The translations under genes and the position numbers were made by a program. A DNA stretch of 64,000 nucleotides, taken from CAVYBY01 sp963766935. Lineage in GTDB: Bacteria > Actinomycetota > UBA4738 > HRBIN12. Positions 36,520-45,400 of this stretch are shown one piece after another. The notes under the pieces are model-generated. The model saw only the letters and a list, made by a program, of their open reading frames with translations. It searched no databases and was not told the DNA's origin. Within the stretch, counting starts at the first letter, position 1. The number at the start of each line of letters is the position of its first letter. The stretch is from contig CAVYBY010000002.1 of the NCBI GenBank assembly GCA_963766935.1, positions 62,001 through 126,000 of the forward strand, in the 5' to 3' direction.

Positions 36520-37497
36520 GTGGAGATCATCACGAAGAAACGGATGATGCTGTTCACCGGCACCATCCACCCGGCCCTTGCCAACGAGATCGCCGACTGC
36601 ATGGGCATCCCGGTAAGCGAGTCCCAGCTTCGCCGGTTCGCATCGGGAGAGATCTACTTCCGGGCCGAGGAGAGCGCGCGGGGCGCCGACTGCTTCGTCG
36701 TCCAGACGCACTACGACCCCGTCAACGAGGCGATCATGGAACAGCTGGTCATGATCGACGCGCTGAAACGCGCCTCGGCCAAACGCATCACCGCGGTGAT
36801 CCCGTACTACGGCTACTCGCGGCAGGACCACAAGGCCCTCGCCCGCGAACCGATCAGCGCGAAGCTCGTGGCCGACCTGCTGTCGAAGGCGGGCGCCGAC
36901 CGGATCGTCTCGGTCGACCTGCACAGCGGCCAGATCCAGGGATACAGCGACGGCCCCTTCGACCACCTGACGGCGCTGCCGGTCCTGGCGAACTACCTCA
37001 AGAACGAGCTGAAGGTCGACGGCGACCTCGTCGTCGTCGCCCCCGACGCCGGGCGGATCAAGACGGCCGAGAAGCTCCGCAAGATCGTCCACGCCGACCT
37101 CGTCTTCCTCTACAAGCGCCGGTCCCGGACCGAGGCGCACAAGATCGAGGAGATGACGGTCGTCGGCGAAGTCGACGGACGGCCCTGCGTGCTGATCGAC
37201 GACATGATCGACACGGCGGGGACGGTCGCAAAGGGAGCGCAGGCGCTTGCGGCCCAGGGCGCCGGACCGATCTACGCGGCGGCGACGCACCCCATCTTCA
37301 GCGGCAAGGCGCGCCAGCTCCTGGAAGAGGCCCCGATCGAGCAGGTGGTCGTGACGAACACGGTGCCGATCCCAGAGGAGCGGTCCTTCCAGAACCTCAA
37401 GGTGCTCTCGATCGCCCCGCTCATCGCGAGCGCGTTGCGGGCGGTCTTCGAGGACAGCTCGGTGAGCGAGATCTTCGGCGGCGACAACCAGGTCTAG
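36520..37497 (+). CDS. prs: Ribose-phosphate pyrophosphokinase
   Basis: This enzyme makes PRPP from ribose 5-phosphate and ATP. The 325-residue protein shows SQLRRFASGEIYFRAEESARG near residue 35, YYGYSRQDHK near residue 95 with the catalytic region after it, VDLHSGQIQGY near residue 128, and the PRPP loop VLIDDMIDTAGTV near residue 225. GTG at 36520 follows GGGGGGA; longer in-frame starts lie inside glmU. The glmU-prs-rplY-pth order matches mycobacteria. Confidence 0.95.
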   Translation: MEIITKKRMMLFTGTIHPALANEIADCMGIPVSESQLRRFASGEIYFRAEESARGADCFVVQTHYDPVNEAIMEQLVMIDALKRASAKRITAVIPYYGYSRQDHKALAREPISAKLVADLLSKAGADRIVSVDLHSGQIQGYSDGPFDHLTALPVLANYLKNELKVDGDLVVVAPDAGRIKTAEKLRKIVHADLVFLYKRRSRTEAHKIEEMTVVGEVDGRPCVLIDDMIDTAGTVAKGAQALAAQGAGPIYAAATHPIFSGKARQLLEEAPIEQVVVTNTVPIPEERSFQNLKVLSIAPLIASALRAVFEDSSVSEIFGGDNQV

Positions 37498-37519
37498 GCC
37501 GGGCTGCCGGGCGCGCCGG

Positions 37520-37525
37520 TATGAT
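37520..37525 (+). promoter_or_regulatory. -10-like element TATGAT for rplY
   Basis: TATGAT ends eight bases before the rplY ATG with no ribosome site between, fitting a leaderless transcript for the L25 gene. Confidence 0.5.
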
Positions 37526-37533
37526 CTGCCCCC

Positions 37534-38229
37534 ATGGAAACCGCGCTCGTCGCCGAGCTTCGCACCGATACCGGCTCCGCCGCCTCACGGCGGTTGCGCG
37601 CCGACGGCCGCGTGCCCGCCGTGCTGTACGGACACGGCATGGACCCGCTGGCCATCTCGGTCTCGACCCAGGACCTGCTCCACCTGTTCCATCGCGCCGG
37701 TGGGACGAACGCCCTCGTGGACCTGCAGGTCGGCGGGAAAGGTCACCTCGCGATCCCTCGTGAGGTCCAGCGCGACCACATCCACAGCCGGTTCGTCCAC
37801 GTCGACTTTCTCGCCGTCAACCGCGACGAGCGCATCACCGTGAACGTGGAGGTCCGCGAGATCGGGGCGAGCGTCGGCGTCAAGGCCGGCGGGGTCGTCG
37901 AGCATCACCTTCGCGAGGTCCAGGTCGAGTGTCTTCCGGGCAACGCCCCCGAGATCCTCGAGGTGGACATCACCGATCTGGAGATCGGCGACATGCTCCA
38001 TGTCTCCGACGTCCCCGTGCCCGAGGGCGTCGCGATCCTCACCGATGCCACGACCCCGATCATCTCGATCATCACGCCCGCTGCGCTTCGCACCGAGGCC
38101 GATCTCACGCTGCCCGGCGAGGCGCCCATCGAGGTCGAGGTGCCCACGGAGGAGGCCGAAGAGGCCGCCGCCGGCGAGGAGGGCGTGCCCGCCGAGGGTG
38201 CGCCGCCCGAGGAGGGCGGCGGGGACTAA
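37534..38229 (+). CDS. rplY: 50S ribosomal protein L25 (general stress protein Ctc, TL5 type)
   Basis: This 231-residue two-domain L25/Ctc protein binds 5S rRNA. The N-terminal L25 domain shows RTDTGSAASRRLRADGRVPAVLYG near residue 8; the C-terminal TL5 beta domain shows GGVVEHHLREVQVECLPGNAP near residue 118. A Glu/Ala/Gly-rich acidic tail of ~35 residues follows, as in actinobacterial members. pth begins two bases after the stop. Confidence 0.95.
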   Translation: METALVAELRTDTGSAASRRLRADGRVPAVLYGHGMDPLAISVSTQDLLHLFHRAGGTNALVDLQVGGKGHLAIPREVQRDHIHSRFVHVDFLAVNRDERITVNVEVREIGASVGVKAGGVVEHHLREVQVECLPGNAPEILEVDITDLEIGDMLHVSDVPVPEGVAILTDATTPIISIITPAALRTEADLTLPGEAPIEVEVPTEEAEEAAAGEEGVPAEGAPPEEGGGD

Positions 38230-38231
38230 CC

Positions 38232-38813
38232 GTGACTTGGCTCGTCGCCGGTCTCGGGAACCCGGACGACCGATACGCGAGGACCCGCCACAACCTCGGC
38301 GTGATGGTGGTCGAGGAGCTCACGCGGGACGCCGGAGGCCGTCTTCGCTCGGTTCGGTTCGTTCCCGTCGAGGCGGCCGAGATCCGGATCGGCGACGAGC
38401 AGGTGCTGCTCGCGCGCTCCCGTCGCTACATGAACGAGTCCGGGCCCTCCTTCGCCCAGTTCGCCTCCAAGCGCCGTGTGAACCCGGACCACGTGATCGC
38501 CGTCCACGATGAGCTCGACCTGCCGGTCGGGACCATCCGCGTGAAGGTGGGCGGGAGCACCGCCGGCCACCAGGGCCTCAGATCGCTCCAGGGGGCGCTG
38601 CGAACGCCGGACTTTTACCGGGTTCGGCTGGGCATCGGCCGCCCGCCCGGTCGCCAGGACCCGGCTGATTTCGTCCTCGAGCCCCTGCCGGCCCGGATGC
38701 AAGCCGACGTCGCAATTCTCGTGGGCGAAGGCGCCGAGGCGGTGCGCTGCCTGGTCGAGAGCGGACTGGCCGCCGCCCAGGACCGTTTCAACCGTCGACC
38801 GTCGGGGGACTGA
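38232..38813 (+). CDS. pth: Peptidyl-tRNA hydrolase
   Basis: Pth releases peptides from dropped-off peptidyl-tRNAs. The 193-residue protein has VAGLGNPDDRYARTRHNLG near residue 5 with the catalytic His, RYMNESGPSF near residue 65, VHDELDLPVG near residue 93, and GGSTAGHQGLRSL near residue 108. GTG at 38232 is immediately downstream of rplY, so the two are co-transcribed. Confidence 0.95.
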   Translation: MTWLVAGLGNPDDRYARTRHNLGVMVVEELTRDAGGRLRSVRFVPVEAAEIRIGDEQVLLARSRRYMNESGPSFAQFASKRRVNPDHVIAVHDELDLPVGTIRVKVGGSTAGHQGLRSLQGALRTPDFYRVRLGIGRPPGRQDPADFVLEPLPARMQADVAILVGEGAEAVRCLVESGLAAAQDRFNRRPSGD

Positions 38814-38889
38814 GACCTTCGCCACCTGCGGGACCGAGGGCGATTCCCGCCAGCGAACCACGGACTTGCTGCCTACTCACCATCGGGTA

Positions 38890-38908
38890 CCGGGGGGCGG
38901 GACCCCGG
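38890..38908. terminator. Possible hairpin downstream of pth
   Basis: CCGGGG at 38890 pairs with CCCCGG at 38903 across a seven-base loop. No T tract follows, so this is a weak terminator candidate at the end of the glmU-pth transcript. Confidence 0.35.
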
Positions 38909-39009
38909 CCGTATGCCATCCGCATCCCCCGAACGGCAATCGCGACCGTCGGCCGATGTCCCGAGGGCGCTTCGCCGCCGATGATGCTTGAGACAGAGGA
39001 GGTACTCGG

Positions 39010-39108
39010 ATGCGGGAAACGCTCAGCACGAAGTGGCGACCGGCCCTCCACACGGCCTCCATGCCCATAAGGATGTTCGCTGCGGGGGCCAAGTGGAAGC
39101 CCCGGTGA
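39010..39108 (+). CDS. Micropeptide 1 of a tandem family ending GA-x-WKPR
   Basis: This 32-residue frame begins MRETLSTKW and ends FAAGAKWKPR. A strong GAGGAGG ribosome site precedes its ATG at good spacing. The last nine residues are shared in pattern with the peptides at 39159, 39370 and 39537. The middle is less hydrophobic than in peptides 2 and 4. I recognise no family. The gene is too short for routine gene callers. Shared C-termini with independent ribosome sites argue that it is translated. Confidence 0.6.
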   Translation: MRETLSTKWRPALHTASMPIRMFAAGAKWKPR

Positions 39109-39158
39109 CAAGCGTTCGGCTCAACGACCTGTACGAACTGACCGAAAGGAGATCAAAG

Positions 39159-39242
39159 ATGCGAATCCGCAGCACGATCTACGCACTCGCTTCGCTCGCG
39201 GCCCTGGCAATGGCCATCGGCGCCGGCTGGAAGCCTCGCTGA
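39159..39242 (+). CDS. Micropeptide 2 of a tandem family ending GA-x-WKPR
   Basis: This 27-residue frame has a basic start (MRIRSTIYAL), an Ala/Leu-rich hydrophobic core, and the end AIGAGWKPR. AAAGGAG lies before the ATG. It is very similar to peptide 4 (39537) in sequence, length and stop position, with synonymous and conservative differences, which indicates selection on the peptide. It could be membrane-inserted or exported and processed. Function is unknown. Confidence 0.68.
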   Translation: MRIRSTIYALASLAALAMAIGAGWKPR

Positions 39243-39369
39243 TCGACCGGTTGCAAGGGGGCCCTCGGCCGACCCTTCGGGATCGTCCGGGGGCTTCGTG
39301 ATGCCGGGGCCCGGGTGATGACCAGGGGGCCCCTCGGATCCCCCCGACGGTCCTCAAGGTTGTCGGCCG

Positions 39370-39466
39370 ATGTGTCGACGACCTTCTTCGAGGGGTCGTT
39401 TCGACCGCAGCGCTCGCCACGGTGATTCCCGCCGCGGGCGCACGGTGGAAACCGCACCGGCGATGA
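39370..39466 (+). pseudogene. Micropeptide 3 (degenerate or frameshifted family member)
   Basis: The frame ending at 39466 reads STAALATVIPAAGARWKPHRR, clearly related to its neighbours, but has no usable start. An ATG at 39370 lies one frame off. Dropping one G from the GGGG run (39392-39395) would join them into a 31-residue peptide. Either the sequence has an indel, as elsewhere in this window, or the copy is decaying. It shares the GA-x-WKP core but ends in HRR. Confidence 0.4.
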
Positions 39467-39536
39467 GAACTCGAACCATCGGCTGAACGAATCGGCTGCA
39501 CCAACGGCCGAACGATTGCATCGAGGAAGGAGCACC

Positions 39537-39620
39537 GTGCGACTCCGCAGAACGCTCTACGCGCTCGTTTCACTGGCTGCCTTGGCGATCGCCATCGGCG
39601 CCGGCTGGAAGCCTCGCTGA
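39537..39620 (+). CDS. Micropeptide 4 of a tandem family ending GA-x-WKPR
   Basis: This 27-residue frame from GTG 39537 follows GAGGAAGGAG. It begins (V)RLRRTLYALVSL and ends AIAIGAGWKPR, almost the same as peptide 2. Both are followed by a similar TGCAA-C/G-GGGCCC stretch and GGCCGACCC, so gene and 3' flank were duplicated together. A strong hairpin lies just downstream, and a membrane-protein and c-di-GMP gene pair comes next. Function is unknown. Confidence 0.68.
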   Translation: MRLRRTLYALVSLAALAIAIGAGWKPR

Positions 39621-39636
39621 CCAGCCCGGCTGCAAC

Positions 39637-39676
39637 GGGCCCCGGCCGACCCCCGATGGGGGGAGAACCGGGGCCC
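39637..39676 (+). terminator. Strong GC hairpin after micropeptide 4
   Basis: GGGCCCCGG (39637) pairs perfectly with CCGGGGCCC (39668). A second inner stem of CCCCC and GGGGG lies inside. No long T tract follows, so it may be a terminator, an attenuator or an mRNA stabiliser. A related GC-rich inverted-repeat region follows micropeptide 2 (39255-39335). Confidence 0.5.
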
Positions 39677-39765
39677 TCGTGCTTGTGCCACCCGGGAAGC
39701 CCCGATCACCCCACAATCCGTCCGGCGCAGTTACAGAACCGCGGCCCGGGACCGATACCAACTGT

Positions 39766-40359
39766 GTGAAGCTCATGGCGCTATGCCTCGTGGCGGCGGC
39801 CGCTGCGGGCCTCCTGTGGGGAGGACGTCCGGCCAACCTCGCCCATCTCAAGCTGCGATGGGCTCCCCTTGCCATCATCGGGTTCGGCCTCCAGCTCGGA
39901 TTCGAACCCTCGGGCATCTTTCCCGGCACGGATCTGTCGTGGCCTCTCGTCGCCCTCCTCACGTCGTTCGTGCTGCTCTTCGTCTTCGTGCTGGCGAACG
40001 TCCCCACGACGGGATTCCAGCTGATTCTGGTGGGGGTCCTGCTGAACTTCCTCGTGATCGGGGTGAACGCGGGGATGCCCGTGACCCGGTCGGCCCTCGT
40101 GCGCTCGGGTCAGGAGAGCACGCTCGCCGATTTGCGCACGTACACGGCGAAGCACCATCTGGCGGCGCCGGATGAGAAACTCCTGTTCCTGGGCGACGTG
40201 ATCGCGCTTCCACCGCCTATCGCTCAGGCCGTGAGCATCGGGGACATCTTCACGTATGGCGGCGCCGCCGTTGTGATCGCCGCCGCGATGCGGCGGCGGC
40301 CCGACCAGCAGTCGTCTCCCGATGTCCTTGTGGCGGGGGTCGAGCGTGCCGGAACGTAA
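39766..40359 (+). CDS. DUF5317-like membrane protein
   Basis: This ~197-residue polytopic membrane protein starts at GTG 39766 or the ATG three codons later. Features that recall DUF5317 are LLWGGRPANLAHLKLRWAPL near residue 14, a central NAGMPVTRSAL near residue 103, and LLFLGDVIALPPP followed by VSIGDIFTYGG near residue 160. Function is unknown. The downstream GGDEF-EAL gene overlaps its end, so the two are probably co-translated. The start lacks a clear ribosome site. Confidence 0.65.
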   Translation: MKLMALCLVAAAAAGLLWGGRPANLAHLKLRWAPLAIIGFGLQLGFEPSGIFPGTDLSWPLVALLTSFVLLFVFVLANVPTTGFQLILVGVLLNFLVIGVNAGMPVTRSALVRSGQESTLADLRTYTAKHHLAAPDEKLLFLGDVIALPPPIAQAVSIGDIFTYGGAAVVIAAAMRRRPDQQSSPDVLVAGVERAGT

Positions 40360-42460
40360 GCCCCCGACTGTCGGGCACGATCGCCGTTCGAAGATCCGAC
40401 TGTACGAAGCGGCGGTGACGCTGCCGTTCCTGACGTGGATCGTCACGGAGGTCGTTCGGGACCCGTCGCGGTTCAAGAGCCTGTCGATCCTCGTGTGGGC
40501 GGCCGCGATCGCCATCGTCGACCTGATGCCGGTCCCGAGCGCCGCGTCCATGATGTTCAGCCTGAGCTTCCCGCTGGAGCTCTCGGTGGCACTTCTGTAC
40601 CCGAGCCCGGTGGCCGGACTCATCACGTTCCTCGGAGCCGCCGACAAGCGTGAGCTCCAGCGGACCTTGCCGCCGCTCAAGGCGATGTTCATCCGAAGCC
40701 AGATCGCGCTCAGCGTCATCGCGGAAGGGCTCGTGTTCCATTCGATGGCGCAGATCACGCCGCATCTGTCGGAGTGGTACGTCCTCGGGCCCGCCGTCAC
40801 ACTTGCCGCCGTGGCCGGCTACTCGGTCAACGTGTTCCTGGTCGCGACCTACGCGCACCTGCAGACGGCCAAGCGCGTGCTGCGGCTGCTCCGGGAGATG
40901 CACGTCGGCGTCTTCGGTGAGTTCGTCCTTTCCTACGTCGGTCTTGCCATGTTCTCCGTGCTGGTCGCGATCTCGACCGATCGGTTGGGCCTCTGGGCGA
41001 TCGTGGTGTTCGTTGCTCCGCTGGCGTTTGCGCGGCAGATGTTCCGGCGCACGCACTCGCTCCAGGAGGCGACCAACGAGCTCGAGGTCAAGCAGAAGGA
41101 GAACGAATACCAGGCGCTGCACGACTCCCTCACGGGGCTGCCGAACCGCGTGCTCTTCCAGACCAGGCTTGCCGAGTCGATCGAGCACGCGCGCGCCGCC
41201 GGCTCCCGGTTGGCGGTGATGCTCATGGACCTGGACCACTTCAAGGAGATCAACGACACGCTCGGGCACCACTTCGGCGACATGCTGCTGAGAGAGATCG
41301 GACCGAGGCTCTCGACGGTGCTCCGCGACGACGACATGATGGCCCGCCTCGGAGGAGACGAGTTCGGCATCGTGCTGCCCGACATCGCCGACGAGGGCGT
41401 CGCGATGACCATCGCGCACCGGCTGCTCGACCGGCTCGAGCAGCCGGTGACGGTGGAGGGACTCGCGTTGGACGTCGCCGGCTCGGTCGGCATCGCGGTG
41501 TTCCCGAGGCACAGCAACGACGCCGATACGCTGCTCCGCCGCGCCGACGTGGCGATGTATGCGGCCAAGGAGGCCGGCGCCGGCTGCGAGATGTACGACC
41601 CGACGATGGACGAGCACAGCCCGCATCGGCTGACGTTGATCAGCCAGGTCCGCCCCGCGCTCGAGAACAACGAGTTCGTCATGTACTTCCAGCCCAAAGT
41701 TCGCCTGACGGACGGCCGTGTCGCCGGCGCTGAGGCGCTGATCCGGTGGGAGCATCCCGAGCGCGGACTCATCCCGCCGGACGAGTTCGTTCCGCTGGTC
41801 GAGAAGACCGTGCTGCTGCGGCCGCTGCGCAACTACGTCATGGAGGCGGTCCTGCGGCAATGGCGCACCTGGGCGGACGCGGGCTACCGGCTTCCGATCG
41901 CGATCAACCTGTCCCCGCGGAGCCTGCTCGACCTCGAGCTGCCCGAACGCGTGGCCGAGGAGCTGCATCGCTGGCGCGTGCCCCCCGAGTTCATCCGGCT
42001 CGAGCTGACCGAGAGCTTTCTGATGGCCGAGTCCGGGCGGTCCCTCTCCGTGCTCGAACGCCTGTCTCGCGTCGGCGTCGGGCTCTCGATCGACGACTTC
42101 GGAACCGGGTACTCGTCGCTGAGCCACCTCAAGCGGCTGCCGATCCAGGAGATCAAGATCGACCGCTCGTTCGTGATGCACATGCGCGAAGACGCGAACG
42201 ACTTCATGATCGTGCGCGCCACCGTGGAGCTTGGGCGAAACCTCGGTCTTCGGACCGTGGCCGAAGGCGTCGAGGACGCGGCAACGTTCGACAAGCTGGC
42301 CGAGATGGGCTGCGACGAGGCCCAGGGCTACTACGTGAGCCGTCCCCTTCCGCCCGACGAGTTCACCCGATGGCTCATGGTCAGAGGACCCGAGGCCTTC
42401 TCCGAGGCCGCCCACTCCGTCGAGCGCGAGCAAGCGCCGACCCGCGTTCGCGTCGTCTAG
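40346..42460 (+). CDS. Membrane GGDEF-EAL protein (c-di-GMP synthesis/degradation)
   Basis: This ~704-residue protein has an N-terminal region of several transmembrane helices (to about residue 225) that may be a sensor, then a GGDEF domain and an EAL domain. The cyclase motif LGGDEFG (near residue 337) is intact. So are the phosphodiesterase motifs EALIRWEHP (near 461), LELTESFL, DDFGTGYSS and KIDRSFV. Both activities may therefore be retained. GTG at 40346 follows GGGGG and overlaps the DUF5317 gene by 14 bases; an ATG at 40322 is an alternative. The micropeptide array lies just upstream of the pair. Confidence 0.9.
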   Translation: MPERKPPTVGHDRRSKIRLYEAAVTLPFLTWIVTEVVRDPSRFKSLSILVWAAAIAIVDLMPVPSAASMMFSLSFPLELSVALLYPSPVAGLITFLGAADKRELQRTLPPLKAMFIRSQIALSVIAEGLVFHSMAQITPHLSEWYVLGPAVTLAAVAGYSVNVFLVATYAHLQTAKRVLRLLREMHVGVFGEFVLSYVGLAMFSVLVAISTDRLGLWAIVVFVAPLAFARQMFRRTHSLQEATNELEVKQKENEYQALHDSLTGLPNRVLFQTRLAESIEHARAAGSRLAVMLMDLDHFKEINDTLGHHFGDMLLREIGPRLSTVLRDDDMMARLGGDEFGIVLPDIADEGVAMTIAHRLLDRLEQPVTVEGLALDVAGSVGIAVFPRHSNDADTLLRRADVAMYAAKEAGAGCEMYDPTMDEHSPHRLTLISQVRPALENNEFVMYFQPKVRLTDGRVAGAEALIRWEHPERGLIPPDEFVPLVEKTVLLRPLRNYVMEAVLRQWRTWADAGYRLPIAINLSPRSLLDLELPERVAEELHRWRVPPEFIRLELTESFLMAESGRSLSVLERLSRVGVGLSIDDFGTGYSSLSHLKRLPIQEIKIDRSFVMHMREDANDFMIVRATVELGRNLGLRTVAEGVEDAATFDKLAEMGCDEAQGYYVSRPLPPDEFTRWLMVRGPEAFSEAAHSVEREQAPTRVRVV

Positions 42461-42478
42461 CGCGTCGCTCGGGCCCGC

Positions 42479-42484
42479 TAGAAT
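42479..42484 (+). promoter_or_regulatory. -10-like element TAGAAT for mfd
   Basis: TAGAAT ends ten bases before the mfd ATG. It overlaps the stop of the GGDEF-EAL gene region by only a few bases, so mfd appears to have its own promoter and a very short leader. Confidence 0.45.
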
Positions 42485-42494
42485 CCCCTCCGGT

Positions 42495-45400
42495 ATGCCC
42501 CGTCGCGTCGCGGCCGGGGCTGTTCGTGTTGTCCCGGAGGCCGAACTGAGTCTGGACGAAGCCCTCGCGGCGGTGATCGCATCGGAGCCGTTCGAACGGC
42601 TCCTTGCCTCGCGCGAGCGGCCCATCCATGCGCGCGCCGACGCCGGCGCCGATCTGGTGGTGGCCGCGATCGCCGCCGCGCTCGGGGCCCCCGTCCTCGC
42701 GATCGCGCCCGGACCCCGGGAGGCGGAGGCTCTCGTATCGGGCGCCGGCGCCTATCTCGGCGGGCGGGCCGCGCTCCTGCCGGCATGGGAGGCGCTGCCG
42801 TACGAGGGGATCGCGCCGTCTCCCGACGTCGCCGCCCGCCGGGCCTCGAGCCTCCGCGAGCTGCGCGAGGCCGCAGGCGAAGCAGGCGGCGAGTCGCCGT
42901 TCGTGCTTGTCGCGCCGGTGCTGGCGGCTCTTCACGAGATCGTGCCGACGCTCGGCACCACGTCGCGGATTCATCTGGCCGCCGGTCTCGAGCTGCCGCC
43001 CGACGAGGTGGCGGAGCGGCTGGTCCAGATCGGCTACCAGCGAGCCGACGTGGTGGAGCATCGCGGCGAGTTCGCCGTGCGCGGCGGCGTCCTGGACGTC
43101 TTCCCCGGCACGGCCCGGCGGCCCGTCCGGCTCGAGTATGTGGGTGACGAGATCGAGTCGTTGCGAGAGTTCCAGCCGTCCACGCAGCTCTCGACCGGTC
43201 CCTCCTCCGCCGTCGAGATTCCGCCGGTGCGCGAGCTGGTCGCCGACGACGCCGCCCGGCGGCGAGCCGCCGAGGCTGCGCCCGGCGTCCCGGAACGATT
43301 CCGCGACGACCTGGAGCGGTTCGCCGCCGGGCTGCACCTGGAGGCGGCCGACGGGCTCGCTCCGTTCGTGTTCGACGCCATGCCGACGGCCGCCGAGCTG
43401 CTGCCGCCCGGTTCGTGGGTCGTCCTGACCCAGTCCCGGCGGACGATCGACCGGGCCGCACAGGCATACGAAGAGGCCGAGGCGCTCGCCGACGCCACGG
43501 ATTGGCCCGCCGACCGGCGGGCGGTCCGTTCGCTCGAGGCGGCACTTTCCGGGCGGGTCCGGCTCGATCTGAGCGAGTTCACGGAAGGGATCGATCTGGG
43601 CCTGCGGACCTGGGGGACGGCGCAGGGCAACGCCGCGGAGGTCGCCGCGCGGCTGGCCCAGCTTCCCGGGTACCGCCGGTTGCTGGTGGCGCAGGGTCGG
43701 GGCGCGCTGGAACGCGCGAACGAGGTGCTCGAAGGAATACCGGGCGTCGAGTCGGTCGAGGCGCCGCTCGAGCACGGAGTGGTCTTCGAGGCCGGCGCGC
43801 TCGCCATCGTCACCGAGGAGGACCTGTTCGGGTCCCGGCGGCACACGCGCGACGCCCCGAGGTTCGTCCGCCGCCGCGCCGATGCGGTTCTCGAGGAGCT
43901 CGAGCCCGGCGACCTCGCCGTTCACCGGGTGCACGGCGTCGGCCGGTATTCGGGCATCACCCACCGCTCGATCGCCGGGGCGGAGCGCGACTACCTCGTG
44001 ATGGAGTACGCGCAGGGCGACCGGCTCTTCGTGCCGAGCGACCAGGTCGGGATGGTCGCCAAGTACCTGGGCGGCGAGACGCCGCGGCTGCACCGCCTCG
44101 GCGGATCCGACTGGACGAAGGCGACGGCCAAGGTCCGGCGCGCGGTGCGCGACATGGCCGGCGAGCTCGTGCGTCTGTACACGGTGCGGATGCAGGTTGC
44201 CGGTCATCCGTTCGGACCCGACACCCCTTGGCAGCGCGAGCTGGAGGACGCCTTCCCCTTCGAGGAGACGCCCGATCAGCTTCGCGTGATCGACGAGGTC
44301 AAGGCCGACATGGAATCCGAGCGGCCGATGGACCGATTGCTCTGCGGCGACGTCGGGTTCGGCAAGACCGAGGTCGCGATCCGGGCCGCGTTCAAGGCGG
44401 TCATGGACGGCAAGCAGGTCGCGGTGCTCGCACCGACGACGCTCCTGGCCGAACAGCACTTCATCACCTTCACCGAGCGGTTTGCGCCCTACCCGGTCAC
44501 TGTGCGGATGCTGAGCCGCTTCGTCAGCCCCGTGGAACAGCGCAAGGTCGCGGCCGAGGTCGCGGCCGGCAAGGTCGACGTGGTCATTGGAACCCACCGG
44601 CTGCTGGGCGCCGACGTGAGGTTCAAGGATCTGGGGCTCGTGGTGGTCGACGAGGAACACCGCTTCGGGGTCGCGCACAAGGAACGGCTGACGACGATGC
44701 GCGCGCAAGTGGACGTCCTTACGCTGACCGCGACGCCCATCCCACGAACGCTCGAGATGGCGTTGTCCGGGATCCGCCACATGTCGACGATCGACACGCC
44801 GCCCGAAGACCGCCAGCCGGTGCTGACCTATGTGGGGGAGTTCGACGAGGGGCTGGCGGTGGGCGCCGTCCGGCGCGAGCTCCTTCGAGAGGGTCAGGTG
44901 TTCTGGGTCCACAACCGGGTGGCGACGATCGATCGGGAGGCGGCCCGGCTTCAGCACCTGCTGCCGGAAGCGCGAATCGTGGTCGCGCACGGACGGATGG
45001 ACGACGAGATGCTCGAGGCGCAGATGATCCGTTTCTGGGACCACGACGCCGACATCCTCGTGTCGACCGTCATCATCGAGAGCGGGCTCGACGTGCCGAC
45101 GGCGAACACGCTGGTGGTCGATCGAGCGGACCTGCTGGGGCTCGCGCAGATGTACCAGCTTCGTGGTCGCGTGGGGCGCAGCAGCGAGCGGGCGTTCGCC
45201 TATTTCTTCTTCCCGCGCCATCGCGAGATGACGGAGGAGTCGCACGAGCGGCTCGCGACGATCGCGGCCCACCAGGCGCTCGGTTCAGGATCGAAGATCG
45301 CGATGCGCGACCTCGAGATCCGCGGCGCCGGGAACCTGCTGGGCGCCGAGCAGCATGGGCACATCGCCGCCGTGGGCTTCGACGCGTACGCCCGAATCCT

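Noticed and set aside
38814..39160. c-di-GMP riboswitch upstream of the micropeptides
   Set aside because: No GEMM-type conserved blocks were found; the sequence is better explained by the short coding frames.
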